A DNA stretch of 32,089 nucleotides from LC029 sp036676475 (GTDB lineage Bacteria; Bacillota; Bacilli; Aneurinibacillales; RAOX-1): positions 1 through 32,089 of the forward strand of contig JAKFCU010000054.1 of the NCBI GenBank assembly GCA_036676475.1, given 5' to 3'. A program made the translations under genes and the position numbers. The notes under the pieces are model-generated. The model did not search any database. It had not been told where the DNA came from and worked only from the letters and a program-made list of their open reading frames with translations. This document shows positions 7,704 to 16,986 of the stretch, piece by piece. Position 1 is the first letter of the stretch; each line of letters begins with the position of its first letter.

Positions 7704-7939
7704 ATGTTATTGTCGTTGTGCGAATTCGATCAGGATCGGCTGTGAAAGTTAATTTATCATACAGCTAAGGTTCATGTCATTAGTGAATGTTTTCCAATAA
7801 CCACTGTGTTGTGTATCTCGATCCCTTTCAACAGCGAAAGTTAATTTATCATTTTTGAATGCTAAATGCAATCGGTTATTATTTCCAATCAAATATCTAG
7901 GACAATTTAGCCACCATACTAAAAAACCACACCATTAAA
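7704..7939 (-). promoter_or_regulatory. upstream region of rnpB copy 1, with a repeated motif
   Basis: No gene is visible. The minus-strand motif ATGATAAATTAACTTTC occurs twice, at about 7743-7759 and 7836-7852, and the whole block is conserved upstream of rnpB copy 2. The motif contains a TATGAT/GATAAAT-like -10 candidate and could be a pair of promoters. I see no clear terminator for the SEC-C gene here. Confidence 0.4.
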
Positions 7940-9148
7940 CTAGCTGCCACAGCACTTTTTAAACTTTTTCCCGCTGCCACAGGGGCACGGATCGTTTCTT
8001 CCAATTTTCTGCTTGCTGCGAAAATCAATCACATTGCCTCCACCTGACGGCAACGGTCTCACTTCCCGCCGTGTGCGTGCAGCCAACTCCTTCGGGGTAT
8101 ACCCCTTCAAAATCCATTGTCTCGTTTGGTTCATATGAGCAACAAGCCGATCGACTAATGCCTGAACCATTTCCAGTTTATCAATGTTCAGTTCATGCTG
8201 AAGGAATTGAACGAGATCCCCTAGCTCTTCACCGTTTAAAATCCCCTCCGTCACATCCTGGACAATATAGTCAGCCTGTTCCCGACTTGTACGGCATTTC
8301 TTCTCTATAAATTCCACAAACGCCTGATAAGTTGGGGTGCGTTCAACATAGTCCGGTACACCCGCTCGAAGTAATTGTTCCTTTGAAAACGGGTAAAAAT
8401 CAACATCCGACCTGATTTCACGTTCCTCCTTTATCCATTCGGAATCCAAAAGCTGATAATGGGCAAACCCGGCCGCATCACGTTCGATCTCTTCATAATA
8501 AGCTATCGCATCACACAGCAAGTAGATATAGTGTCGAATGTCCAGTTGTTCACCGATATGCTTCTCGACCATATCTTGTAATTGGTTCAGATTAAGTAGT
8601 CCGTAATAGAATAGCAGCCCATGTGTCAGCTTGATCCATTCGGTATTTCTCCGCACAAGAAATTGGAAAGAACTTCCGTCAAATGCTTGGAAAGCTTCAA
8701 TGATCTCCTGGGGCATGAACAGCACTTTTCGATTGTTGTAAAGACCCGAAAAAATGATGCCAAGTCCTCTAAAGTACTCCACTTGATCCTCATTCAAATC
8801 GAACTCAAACAGATATCCATTGCTATCCACTACGCTTTTTAGTAGGTCATATCGAGATTGATCAAACAGCTCCAGCTTCCCTTGAAAACATTCCGGGATT
8901 CGCTTCTGAAGCTCCCTAGCGAGATCCTGTTTATTGAGATTGCTTAACTTCTTAATGTCCAAATTTTTCCTAATAACACTCAGCTCATCCTTAGTCAGTC
9001 TGGCAAGAATATCATGGAACGTGATGGGCATTTTTATTTTAGCCCAAAGCCGCTCTTCTTGTTTCTGTCGTAATCTCTTCTCTTCGTCTATAAACTCTTT
9101 TAGCATTTCAGCTGCTTTTTCTAATTCTTGATCTACATTTTTGTTCAT
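7940..9148 (-). CDS. SEC-C metal-binding domain protein
   Basis: The C-terminal 20 residues are a SEC-C zinc motif, IGRNDPCPCGSGKKFKKCC, as in SecA and YecA. The first ~380 residues are soluble and helix-rich. They open with a charged coiled-coil-like stretch (residues 5-40) and a Rho-N/SAP-like segment (LTKDELSVIRKNLDIKKLSNLNKQDLARELQKR, ~50-85, discontinuous quotation). Function is unknown to me. It is the last gene of the minus-strand group msrAB-uvsE-SEC-C, 31 bases after the uvsE stop. Several Bacillales carry proteins of this layout. Confidence 0.8.
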   Translation of the reverse strand: MNKNVDQELEKAAEMLKEFIDEEKRLRQKQEERLWAKIKMPITFHDILARLTKDELSVIRKNLDIKKLSNLNKQDLARELQKRIPECFQGKLELFDQSRYDLLKSVVDSNGYLFEFDLNEDQVEYFRGLGIIFSGLYNNRKVLFMPQEIIEAFQAFDGSSFQFLVRRNTEWIKLTHGLLFYYGLLNLNQLQDMVEKHIGEQLDIRHYIYLLCDAIAYYEEIERDAAGFAHYQLLDSEWIKEEREIRSDVDFYPFSKEQLLRAGVPDYVERTPTYQAFVEFIEKKCRTSREQADYIVQDVTEGILNGEELGDLVQFLQHELNIDKLEMVQALVDRLVAHMNQTRQWILKGYTPKELAARTRREVRPLPSGGGNVIDFRSKQKIGRNDPCPCGSGKKFKKCCGS

Positions 9149-9179
9149 TTCATCCTCATCCTAATTCTACATATTTTTA

Positions 9180-10145
9180 TCAATGGACTTTAAAACTAGC
9201 CTGATCGATCATCTCGATCTCCTGATATTTGCGCAGATCCTCGACTAGTTGAAACAGCGCCTGATCCTTTTGCTTGGCTTCAATCATGCAATCCAGCCGA
9301 GGCAAACTGCCTTTTATGGAATTTAAAAAAACCATAAACATCTCAGAATCGATAAAATCGGCATGAGCGCGAAAATTCTTATCATCTTTTGGGCTGGAGA
9401 TGTGCATTTTTACAGGTAATGGAGAATGCTTCCAGGTCTCGACGATTCGTTCCCATCCGTTTTCCCAATCGGGCTGATCATGATTGACCAAATGGTGATG
9501 ATAATCAAATACGAACGGAACGCCCACATGTTCACACAAATCAAGAGTATCTGACATAGAAAAGGATTTATCGTCATTTTCCAGCATGATCATCGTTTGC
9601 AAATCATGTGGTACGTGTGACCAATTGCTGACAAAGCGCTCCAGTGCTGTGACCTTGTTCTTATAGAGGCCTCCAACATGCAAAACCAAGCGGTGCAACG
9701 GATCGATTCCCATCGCAAGGATCAGCTGCCGATGATAGGCTAGTCCTTTCAGCGACGCTTGGAATATCTCCTCATTCGGTGTGTTGATCACATGAAAATG
9801 GTCGGGGTGAAAATCGATTCTCATCCCATGCTTCTGAGCAAATTCACCGATATGATGCAATTCGCCTGCAATAGGCGTCATATAATCCCAGCCTTCGAGT
9901 ACCTCATGTGTTGCTAAAGGAACCAACCGCGAGCTTAAGCGAAAAAAACCAATATCATGGGCAAGATTATGCTTTAATAGTCGAAGGCAATTTTCCAGAT
10001 TGGACCGGGCAATTCGCTCCAGCTTGCGAATCGCGGCCGGTCGGTTGTCCAGCTTCTGAAAGGTGGCAAATGTCATCGTTTGAGAAGGAGAACACTTTTT
10101 GAGATTGACACTCATGGCTACATATCCAAGTCTTACAATGGTCAT
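9180..10145 (-). CDS. uvsE: UV DNA damage endonuclease UvsE
   Basis: The 321-residue protein belongs to the UVDE family, TIM-barrel metal-dependent nucleases that nick DNA 5' of UV photoproducts. It begins VRLGYVAMSVNLKKCSPSQT, typical of Bacillus UvsE. Metal-ligand motifs are in order: MRIDFHPDHFHV (His), LVLHVGGLYKNK (His), MLENDDKSF (Glu), FVFDYHHHL (Asp, His), VKMHISSPK (His) and CMIEAKQKD (Glu). It starts 6 bases after the msrAB stop codon, which implies cotranscription of oxidative and UV damage repair genes. Confidence 0.95.
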   Translation of the reverse strand: MTIVRLGYVAMSVNLKKCSPSQTMTFATFQKLDNRPAAIRKLERIARSNLENCLRLLKHNLAHDIGFFRLSSRLVPLATHEVLEGWDYMTPIAGELHHIGEFAQKHGMRIDFHPDHFHVINTPNEEIFQASLKGLAYHRQLILAMGIDPLHRLVLHVGGLYKNKVTALERFVSNWSHVPHDLQTMIMLENDDKSFSMSDTLDLCEHVGVPFVFDYHHHLVNHDQPDWENGWERIVETWKHSPLPVKMHISSPKDDKNFRAHADFIDSEMFMVFLNSIKGSLPRLDCMIEAKQKDQALFQLVEDLRKYQEIEMIDQASFKVH

Positions 10146-10151
10146 GTGCAG

Positions 10152-11129
10152 TTACTCCATTTCGGCTTGAAACAAGCGTAGGTATTGTCCATACCCTTCC
10201 TTTACTAAATCTTCCTTCGGAATAAATCGAAGTGCGGCTGAATTAATGCAATAGCGGAGACCTGTTGGCTGTGGTCCATCCTCAAATACATGTCCTAAAT
10301 GCGAATCCGCCTCTTTACTTCGGACTTCGGTACGCACCATTTGGTGGCTAACATCCATTTCGGTTGTCATCTGGTTTTCTTGTATCGGTTTCGTAAAGCT
10401 GGGCCATCCGCAGCCGGAATCAAATTGATCAAAGGAACTAAAAAGCGGTTCACCGGAAACGATATCGACATAGATGCCTTCTCTTTTGTTGTTCCAATAT
10501 TCATTTTGAAAAGGAGGCTCCGTCCCTTTCTCTTGTGTAACATGGTATTGAAGAGGGGTGAGCTTCTTTCTTAATTCTATATCTCTTTCATGACCCTTCC
10601 AATGCTCTTTTATAAACTGATCCCTGCCGGAGCCTAATCGGTATAGCTGGTAACGGAAAGGATTTTTCTTATGATAATCCTGATGGTATTCTTCCGCTGG
10701 GTAAAATGGACCTGCAGGCAAAATCTTCGTGGCAATTATTTTTTTAAACCTACCGCTATTCTCCAGCTCCTTTTTGGAATGCTCCGCCCATGCTTTTTGC
10801 TCTTCGTTATGATAAAAGATAGCTGTACAGTAAGACTCTCCCCTGTCATGAAACTGACCGCCAGGGTCAGTTGGATCAATTTGCTTCCAAAACAGATCAA
10901 CTAATTTGGCATAAGGAAAGACAGACGGATTAAACGTGATCTGCACCGCTTCGTAATGTCCTGTTGTTTCTGAACAAACTTCCTTGTAGGATGGGTTTTC
11001 CTTATGCCCTCCTGTATACCCGGAAACCACGCTGATAATGCCAGGCTGTTCTTCAAACGGGTGAACCATGCACCAAAAGCATCCTCCGGCAAAGGTGGCA
11101 AGATGGCTCGTTTCAAGCATAGTCATCAC
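10152..11129 (-). CDS. msrAB: bifunctional peptide methionine sulfoxide reductase MsrA/MsrB
   Basis: This is a natural fusion that reduces both epimers of methionine sulfoxide. The MsrA domain (residues ~7-160) holds the catalytic cysteine in GGCFWCMVHPF and the TGGHKENPSY and YHQDYHKKNP motifs. The MsrB domain (~185-320) holds GCGWPSF, HLGHVFEDGP and the catalytic cysteine in LRYCINSAALRF. The CxxC zinc pairs of some MsrB proteins are absent. The best start is ATG CTT GAA (11120) or the ATG two codons before, behind AAAGGA. It is first in an operon with uvsE and the SEC-C gene. Confidence 0.95.
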   Translation of the reverse strand: MMTMLETSHLATFAGGCFWCMVHPFEEQPGIISVVSGYTGGHKENPSYKEVCSETTGHYEAVQITFNPSVFPYAKLVDLFWKQIDPTDPGGQFHDRGESYCTAIFYHNEEQKAWAEHSKKELENSGRFKKIIATKILPAGPFYPAEEYHQDYHKKNPFRYQLYRLGSGRDQFIKEHWKGHERDIELRKKLTPLQYHVTQEKGTEPPFQNEYWNNKREGIYVDIVSGEPLFSSFDQFDSGCGWPSFTKPIQENQMTTEMDVSHQMVRTEVRSKEADSHLGHVFEDGPQPTGLRYCINSAALRFIPKEDLVKEGYGQYLRLFQAEME

Positions 11130-11310
11130 ATCCTTTGTTCACATTCACTATTTTTGGGGTTATTATGATCCAACGGACACGCACGCATACCTATATTATG
11201 GCATGAATCCAAACGAGGGAACAACCTTGCACGTCATCCGTTGGATTCAGCACCTCTTCGAAAATCGTCCATATGATATCTAAAATATATTATGAGGAGT
11301 CAATGTCTAT
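11130..11310. other. divergent intergenic region
   Basis: This stretch lies between msrAB (minus) and the WG-repeat gene (plus) and should hold both promoters. One plus frame through it (HYFWGYYDPTDTHAYLYYG...FENRPYDI) reads like protein but has no own start and no ribosome binding site. It may be a relic. Confidence 0.35.
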
Positions 11311-13188
11311 ATGGATGCCATACATGTCATGCGCCATTTTCTGCCGCCTCGGGCACAGCTGATCGAGTCGAAAATGGCGGACTTAGATGGAGACGGCGAA
11401 AAGGAAATTATCGGTGCATATAACTGGCAGAACGGAATCTATATTCTAGTATTAAAAAAAGATGCGGGACGTTGGCGTGAAGCAGGTCATATCAAAGGAA
11501 GATTCATGCCGGTACGCCTGTATGCCGCGTCCATCAAAACGGTATCAGGCGTGAAATGGGGGTACATCGACGATAAGGGTCATTTCATCATACCGCCTCA
11601 GTATGATTATGCCGAACCATTCCAGAAAAATGACTTGGCTGTGATTAGTATGAAGGATTTGACCGGACTGATTAATCGATCAGGTGAATATGTGGTCAAA
11701 CCAATCTATCGTTCGATCGACGCCTTCTCCGAAGGACGTGCAGCGGTTAACGATAAACAAGGGTATAGCGTCATGGATGAGCAAGGGAAGATCCTGACGT
11801 CCAAGCGATATCCCTATATCGGGACGTATCATGAAGGAAGAGCGGTATTTCAAAATGACGCATACCAATATGGCTATTTGGATCGACAGGGAAAGGAAGT
11901 CATCCCTGCTCAGTATGCGTCGGCGAGTGATTTTAAAGACAAGAAAGCGGTCGTTAACATCAAAGAAGGCGAGCTCGCCTTGATTGGACCTAACGGAGAA
12001 CGACTGCAAACGTATCCGTATGCTTTTGTCGGGCAGATAGGAGACGGACTGTTACCTTTCCAACCGGCTGCCGATGGGAAATTTGGTTACATCGATCAAC
12101 AGGGAAAAGTCATCATCCGACCAACGTTTACAAACGCACAGCCCTTTCAAGACGAAAGAGCAGTGGTGATCACCAACGATCAGTATGGACTTATTAATAA
12201 GCAAGGGAATTTCGTCATCCAACCGAAATACGATGATATTCAACTGTTAGGCGAGGGCCGAGTGAAGGTAGGAAAAGCGAAGGATTCACAGAAGCCTTAT
12301 ATGGGATTCAAGTATGCGATGGTGAATACGGATGGGCATTTCCTGACAGACTTTATCTACGGCGATGTCACCACCTTTACAGATGGATTAGCCTCCGCAA
12401 ACCATGATGCTTATACCTTCTTTATCAACCGGAGAGGGAAAATCGTCAAGAGCTTGCCTGTCATTCGTGGAGCAGGAAGCCTATCGTTTGAAGGAGATTT
12501 AATTCAGGCTGTTGTGGACCAGCGGACATTTTATTATACTCGTGAGGGAAAACTCGTTTGGAGGCAAAATACGATGATTCCGCTCTCTAATGCCTATCTT
12601 GTGAGAGAAGTGAAGTATAAACCGAACAAAGATTACTACGTGTACTATCCTCAGATCGAGGGGATGGAAAACAAGACAGCACAAGCTCGGGTCAACCAGC
12701 AATTAAAAGAGCTGTCCCAAGTAAAACCAATAGACAAAAACGTTCAACTGGACTATAGCTATACGGGCGATTTTTCGGTGGCGTTCTTTAAAAAGCAATT
12801 GCTCGTTTTGCAGCTTACCGGGTATAACTATCCATTCGGTGCCGCACATGGCATGCCTTCACAGATTTATGTTCATGTAGATCTGGCAACGGGAAAAATA
12901 TATGAGCTGAAGGATTTATTTAAGCCTAACAGCAACTATGTCCCTGTCCTCAGCCAAATCATAGGGAAGCAAATCGAGACGAACCCGGAATATTACGTAT
13001 TTCCGGATAGCTATAAAGGAATCGAACCAGACCAACCTTTTTATGTCAAAGAACATGAGCTGAACATCTACTTTCATCCTTACGATATTGCCCCCTACGC
13101 TGCAGGTTTCCCGACATTCACCATCCCCTTTTCAGAAATCATGGATATTGTGGATGTAACAGGGGAGTTCTGGAAATCGTTTCATTGA
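11311..13188 (+). CDS. WG-repeat protein with DUF4163/DUF3298-like C-terminus
   Basis: The 625-residue protein starts with an FG-GAP-like calcium-loop segment (MADLDGDGEKEIIGAYNW, residues ~22-40). Then come about ten WG repeats from ~75 to 415: GYIDDKGHFIIPPQYDYAEPF, GLINRSGEYVVKPIY, GYLDRQGKEVIPAQY, GYIDQQGKVIIRPTF, GLINKQGNFVIQPKY and others. The last ~180 residues resemble the DUF4163 + DUF3298 pair of secreted PdaC/RsiV-type proteins (GYNYPFGAAHG, FPTFTIPFSEI). No signal peptide is seen at this start, which follows GAGGAG by 11 bases. The role is unknown; WG repeats are beta-hairpin units found in cell-surface and toxin-related proteins. Confidence 0.85.
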   Translation: MDAIHVMRHFLPPRAQLIESKMADLDGDGEKEIIGAYNWQNGIYILVLKKDAGRWREAGHIKGRFMPVRLYAASIKTVSGVKWGYIDDKGHFIIPPQYDYAEPFQKNDLAVISMKDLTGLINRSGEYVVKPIYRSIDAFSEGRAAVNDKQGYSVMDEQGKILTSKRYPYIGTYHEGRAVFQNDAYQYGYLDRQGKEVIPAQYASASDFKDKKAVVNIKEGELALIGPNGERLQTYPYAFVGQIGDGLLPFQPAADGKFGYIDQQGKVIIRPTFTNAQPFQDERAVVITNDQYGLINKQGNFVIQPKYDDIQLLGEGRVKVGKAKDSQKPYMGFKYAMVNTDGHFLTDFIYGDVTTFTDGLASANHDAYTFFINRRGKIVKSLPVIRGAGSLSFEGDLIQAVVDQRTFYYTREGKLVWRQNTMIPLSNAYLVREVKYKPNKDYYVYYPQIEGMENKTAQARVNQQLKELSQVKPIDKNVQLDYSYTGDFSVAFFKKQLLVLQLTGYNYPFGAAHGMPSQIYVHVDLATGKIYELKDLFKPNSNYVPVLSQIIGKQIETNPEYYVFPDSYKGIEPDQPFYVKEHELNIYFHPYDIAPYAAGFPTFTIPFSEIMDIVDVTGEFWKSFH

Positions 13189-13464
13189 ACCACCGATTAG
13201 CTTAACAGGCTTCTTATCCATCAATCTTTCCTTTGCCTTTTTGGGAAGTAATGACCTCGCACTCATCCGAAGCATGTACCCACCACATTCCTCTAACGGA
13301 CAATTTCCCTCTCCGTCCAAACAGATCGGATACTGCTTGTCTTCTTCCCGCGGCAGCATTTTTTCGAGCACCAGCTGGTGTGCCAAGTAATCTCCAAAAT
13401 CATAGATATAGTCGATGACCTGTCCTTCTTCTAAAAAGTGATGTTCGATCGTTTGCTTTAACCC
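13132..13464 (-). pseudogene. pRiA4b ORF-3-like protein fragment
   Basis: The frame carries the family hallmark YIYDFGDYLAHQLVLEKML, followed by YPICLDGEGNCPLEECGGY, which is the middle of the pRiA4b ORF-3 (plasmid-type DUF) family. Both ends are missing. The 5' end runs directly into the stop of the AlkD-like fragment. The 3' end runs into the antisense of the WG-repeat gene after about SARSLLPKKAKERLMDKKPV. It is a leftover, with no start codon or ribosome binding site. Confidence 0.75.
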
Positions 13465-13757
13465 TGAATGTATTTCAGTGCTTCTCTTCTGCTTATCCGC
13501 TTTTCTATCATTTCAAGAGCTGCATATTGAAATTCCCTCTCAGGCTGCTCCCAAAGGGTTTCAACGACTACTTTCCATTCAGATTCCTTTGGCCAATCGT
13601 TTTCCCTAATAAACCATCTCATGCATTCCGTGCGCTGAGGCTTTTTTAACCCTAAAAATTCGAACTGATCTTTCATGTATTTTTTCATCGGACCTGCATG
13701 CTTTTCGTCTCGATTCTGTTTAAACCACTTAATCAGATGGCAGGCATAAACGTTCAT
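13458..13757 (-). pseudogene. AlkD-like DNA alkylation repair protein, N-terminal fragment
   Basis: The start ATG at 13757 follows GGAGG by 10 bases. It gives MNVYACHLIKWFKQNRDEKH and FEFLGLKKPQRTECMRWFI, which is the N-terminal HEAT-like region of the AlkD/DNA alkylation repair family. It ends after ~99 residues (REALKYIQG) against ~230 normally, so more than half is gone, including the catalytic Asp/Trp region. It is joined to the pRiA4b-like fragment, consistent with a single deletion that removed the ends of both genes. Confidence 0.8.
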
Positions 13758-13797
13758 CCTTTTGCTCCCTCCCCAAAGACATCTCACCTTTAGTATA

Positions 13798-14079
13798 CTA
13801 TGGATTTCCTCCTGGAAGCAGATATGCACCCCACTGGCGTCTAATCATGAGTGACGTCTTTATAGTTAAGGACTTCACTTTCCTTCGCTGCAACATTTCT
13901 GAAGCAAGAAAAAATTCATCATCCTGGCTTAATTCAATCAATGTTTGGGATGCCGCTTGAATCCCATCTTCCTCGTCTTTCAATAGAAAAAATGCGAGTT
14001 GATAGCAATAACTCTCATACTTCCTCAATATGAAGATCTTTTCTTGGAACGCTATTGGAACTTTTTCTTGTCTTTTCAT
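13798..14079 (-). CDS. small hypothetical protein, weakly sigma-factor-like
   Basis: The 93-residue product has a helix-rich layout: YESYCYQLAFFLLKDEEDGIQAASQTLIELSQDDEFF, then a basic end KTSLMIRRQWG. The YQLAFFLLKDEEDA-like run recalls region 2 of ECF sigma factors as found in small Bacillales proteins, but there is no region 4. I cannot assign a function. It lies upstream of the AlkD fragment in the same direction, 40 bases away, and divergent from the DUF817 gene. Confidence 0.6.
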   Translation of the reverse strand: MKRQEKVPIAFQEKIFILRKYESYCYQLAFFLLKDEEDGIQAASQTLIELSQDDEFFLASEMLQRRKVKSLTIKTSLMIRRQWGAYLLPGGNP

Positions 14080-14217
14080 AATAATATCCTTAAAATCATA
14101 GAATCACCTTTTATTCCAAATTCTTGATTCTATCATACCAAATGCCGTCAGACTACGGAGGTACTAACTTTTTTTAGTACTCGCAGGTACATATGATTTC
14201 AAAAGGAGCTACGTCTC

Positions 14218-15057
14218 ATGAAACCCAATGAGAATGAAATCCAAGAAAAAGCCAAGAGCATGAATCACCTGCAGCAGCTTATTCATTTCGGTTATCAGCA
14301 GGCTATGTCCTGTGTCTTCCCGGTCGCTATTTTTTCAGCATTGGCCATCTCCAAGCTGATCGATATCCCTTTCCTCTATCGCTATGATTTTATTTTTGCG
14401 ATCTGTATTCTGTTTCAAATCGTCCTGTATCGGACAGGGATTGAGACGAAAGATGAGCTGAAAGTAATTGGCGTATTCCACTTGATCGGTTTGCTGCTGG
14501 AACTATATAAAGTGTATATGGGATCTTGGTCTTACCCGGAACCTGCCTTTACTAAGATATTTGGCGTCCCATTATACAGCGGTTTTATGTATGCAAGTGT
14601 AGCAAGTTACCTGTGTCAAGCATGGAGAAGATTGTCCGTTTCTTTGCATGGCTGGCCTGCCCCCGTTTGGACGGTTTCTCTTGGGACAGCCATTTATTTG
14701 AATTTTTTCCTCCACCACTATGTTTACGACTTCAGATGGATACTTAAAGCTTTACTTGTTCTCGTTTTCTACCGAACTTATGTGCAATTTTTTGTACGCG
14801 GCACGGCATACCGAATGCCCATTGTCCTTTCGTTTTTACTCATTGGCTTCTTTATTTGGGTTGCAGAAAACATAGCGACTTTCTTTGGCGCCTGGCAGTA
14901 CCCGAACCAGCAGGTTCAATGGGATTTGGTCCACATAGGAAAAATCAGCTCCTGGTTTCTCCTCGTCATCATCAGCTTTATCATTGTTGCTCAGCTTAAG
15001 CATTTAAAAGCGGCGCTGGAGGAAAAAGGGAGCAGGTCGCCTAGCCTGAAAAGATAA
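14218..15057 (+). CDS. DUF817 family integral membrane protein (YoaT-like)
   Basis: The 279-residue protein has about eight hydrophobic helices. The family signatures are GSWSYPEPAFTKIFGVPLYSGFMYASVASY in the middle (quoted in part: SYPEPAFTKIFGVPLYSGF) and FGAWQYPNQQVQWDLVHIGKISSW near the end (FGAWQYPNQQ). These match DUF817, B. subtilis YoaT. The family is uncharacterised; the conserved Tyr-Pro-Glu and Trp/His positions suggest a heme or lipid-related membrane enzyme, but that is a guess. The start follows AAAAGGAG. It is a single gene with a terminator directly behind it. Confidence 0.85.
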   Translation: MKPNENEIQEKAKSMNHLQQLIHFGYQQAMSCVFPVAIFSALAISKLIDIPFLYRYDFIFAICILFQIVLYRTGIETKDELKVIGVFHLIGLLLELYKVYMGSWSYPEPAFTKIFGVPLYSGFMYASVASYLCQAWRRLSVSLHGWPAPVWTVSLGTAIYLNFFLHHYVYDFRWILKALLVLVFYRTYVQFFVRGTAYRMPIVLSFLLIGFFIWVAENIATFFGAWQYPNQQVQWDLVHIGKISSWFLLVIISFIIVAQLKHLKAALEEKGSRSPSLKR

Positions 15058-15060
15058 AAA

Positions 15061-15087
15061 GGCAGCTCTCGCTGCCTTTACTTTTTT
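15061..15087 (+). terminator. terminator of the DUF817 gene
   Basis: GGCAGC and GCTGCC pair around TCTC and are followed by TTTACTTTTTT, three bases after the stop codon. Confidence 0.9.
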
Positions 15088-15177
15088 ACTTACTTATAAG
15101 TGAAGGTCTCGATCCCCGTTGTTCAATAGGAACTAAAAGATCTCTTGGCTTTCAGAACCTCCTTTGATTAATTCCTA

Positions 15178-15984
15178 CTACTTAATAGGAACCCAAACCT
15201 CACATCTGTAATCTGTAGAGTAGATGTCACCTCCAGGATAGACCTCAATCACTGGTGCACAATCATGCTGATATCCAGTAGAAGGGAACCATTCAGTAAA
15301 TATCCTTCTGATTAAGTCCTGAATAGCCCCAGGCAGTGGTCCGACAGATTCAAATACAGCCCAGGTTGATGCTGGAATCGTTACGGAAGCATATCCTTTT
15401 GGTAGCGTGTCTTTGGGTGTTTCCACTCCTATCATATAAGTAAAAAATCCATTATCAAAGTTTTGCAAATCCATACTTACACCCAAGACACCTAACTTGC
15501 CTGCCCTTGAAGAAATCCACTCGTAGGATCCGTCATTCATGCATTCCTCCCAGAACTTGGGCACCTGTTTGAAGTTTTCTCCGTCAATAGCCGTAATTCT
15601 TGTTTGTTTTCCTACGACCGTAAAGCTTTCTTTATCCATAATTTTATAATTCATGTTTTTATCTCCTTTTACCGAAATGTGAAAGGACAGTTTTGGATAG
15701 GCCATGAGATTTGCTCCCGGTTCGCGCGCTGCCGAAGGGCTTATTCCATGTATCTTTCTAAATGCTTCTGGTGTTTTATATCCATACCTATAAGCTACAT
15801 CAATGATCTTTTCACCAGATATAATATCCTGTGCAGCAAGTGTAAGCTTTCTTCTGCGTACATATTCAGCCACTGTAACACCAGTTAACATATAGTACAT
15901 ACGCTGAAAATGAAACGAAGATGACAAAGTACGAAACCCACTACTAAGTCCGTAACGAGTCACTGTGCAACCAATCCGAACCAA
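15178..15984 (-). pseudogene. AraC-type regulator with GyrI-like domain, 5'-truncated
   Basis: The C-terminal ~155 residues form an intact GyrI-like/effector-binding domain (MNYKIMDKESFTVVGKQTRI to YRCEVWVPIK). The AraC DNA-binding part is damaged. Homology begins only at SFHFQRMYYMLTGVTVAEYV, so the first helix-turn-helix is missing, and PEAFRKIHGISPS lacks about four residues usually present (…AFxxAFRKIHG). The 5' ~40 codons are replaced by sequence continuous with the IS3 fragment at 15967. The GyrI-like part could still be translated from its own ATG at 15655, but regulation of DNA is unlikely. Confidence 0.8.
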
Positions 15985-16662
15985 GTATGGATGTGGGATA
16001 TTACATGGTTTCCAGGTCCAGTAAAAGGTCTGTTCTTCTATCTCTATCTCATCCTAGATTTATATAGCCGCAAGATTGTAGGCTGGGAGATTTGGAATGA
16101 AGAATCTGCTGAATATGCTAGTCAGTTAGTTCGTAGAGCCATCTTGACAGAGCAATGTGCCGTTCGGAAAGACCCTCTCATTTTGCATTCAGACAACGGA
16201 AGTCCGATGAAGGGTGCGACATTACTAGAAACCTTGTACAGTCTTGGAATCACACCTTCAAGAAGCAGACCTCGAGTGAGCAATGATAATCCCTATGCAG
16301 AATCTATATTCAGGACCTGTAAATATCGACCTGAATACCCTGTGAAAGGCTTTGAGTCTAGAGATGTTGCACGCGAATGGGTGTTACGATTTGTCCGTTG
16401 GTACAACTTGGAGCATCGACAAAGTAGGCTAAAATTTTTAACGCCGAATCAAAGGCATCAAGGGTTATCAGAACAGATATTTGACAACAGACGGCAAGTC
16501 TATGAAGCAGCGAAAGCGAAGCATCCTAATCGCTGGAAAGGTAACACACGCAACTGGAATTCGGATGACAAAGTATGGCTCAACCCAGAAAAAGTTCAAG
16601 CTGACGAAAAAAAACTATTAAACTATGATATGTTTTTGGGAGAATCGCGACAACTATCTTGA
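15967..16662 (+). mobile_element. IS3-family transposase OrfB, 5'-truncated
   Basis: The frame opens inside the catalytic core at ATNPNQVWMWDITWFPGPVK (first Asp). It continues with the second Asp in LHSDNGSPMKGAT and the Glu in VSNDNPYAESIF, spaced as in IS3-family rve domains, through to AREWVLRFVRWYNLEHRQS. The C-terminal half is complete, and the right end ACTATCTTGACA fits an IS3-type terminus. OrfA, the frameshift region and the OrfB N-terminus are absent. The left edge is joined to the truncated AraC gene. It is immobile on its own. Confidence 0.85.
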
Positions 16663-16722
16663 CAAACACCGGCTATTACTTAACAAGAGACTTTTCTTAA
16701 ATTTATCTGAATTTGCCATAAA

Positions 16723-16797
16723 TTAATCAACTAATGCGAATGCTGCTCTCTCTACATCACCATTCTTAATTGATTCCTTTAGATCATTTAAATCCAT
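16723..16797 (-). CDS. 24-residue small ORF
   Basis: The frame MDLNDLKESIKNGDVERAAF, then ALVD, starts at an ATG behind GGAGAG. It looks like the N-terminus of a helical-repeat or NTPase-associated protein cut short, or a genuine peptide. No match is recognised. Confidence 0.3.
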   Translation of the reverse strand: MDLNDLKESIKNGDVERAAFALVD

Positions 16798-16859
16798 TAT
16801 TGGTCACTCTCCGAGTCAATAATATCTAAATCAAACCCATTATAACCATAATTTGACAT

Positions 16860-16986
16860 CTAGTTAAGCATCCTTGATGGATATGTTTTAGATTACGAAA
16901 TTGAAGTCTTTATAGACTTTTTTGCAGACCATTTTTCGTTCGATAAAGCGTACGTCGTTGGACGACACGCACCCGGGAGATACACA
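16860..16986 (+). pseudogene. protein-like fragment of unknown family
   Basis: A plus frame reads LDGYVLDYEIEVFIDFFADH, then FSFDKAYVVGRHAPGRY, and has no start codon. Directly after it the sequence becomes the 3' end of a DUF2922 gene in another frame. I take it as the tail of a lost gene fused to the YvrJ cassette remnant. Confidence 0.3.

Noticed and set aside
11142..11283. Protein-like plus-strand frame HYFWGYYDPTDTHAYLYYG before the WG gene
   Set aside because: It has no start codon of its own outside the antisense of msrAB and no ribosome binding site. It is kept only as a possible relic.
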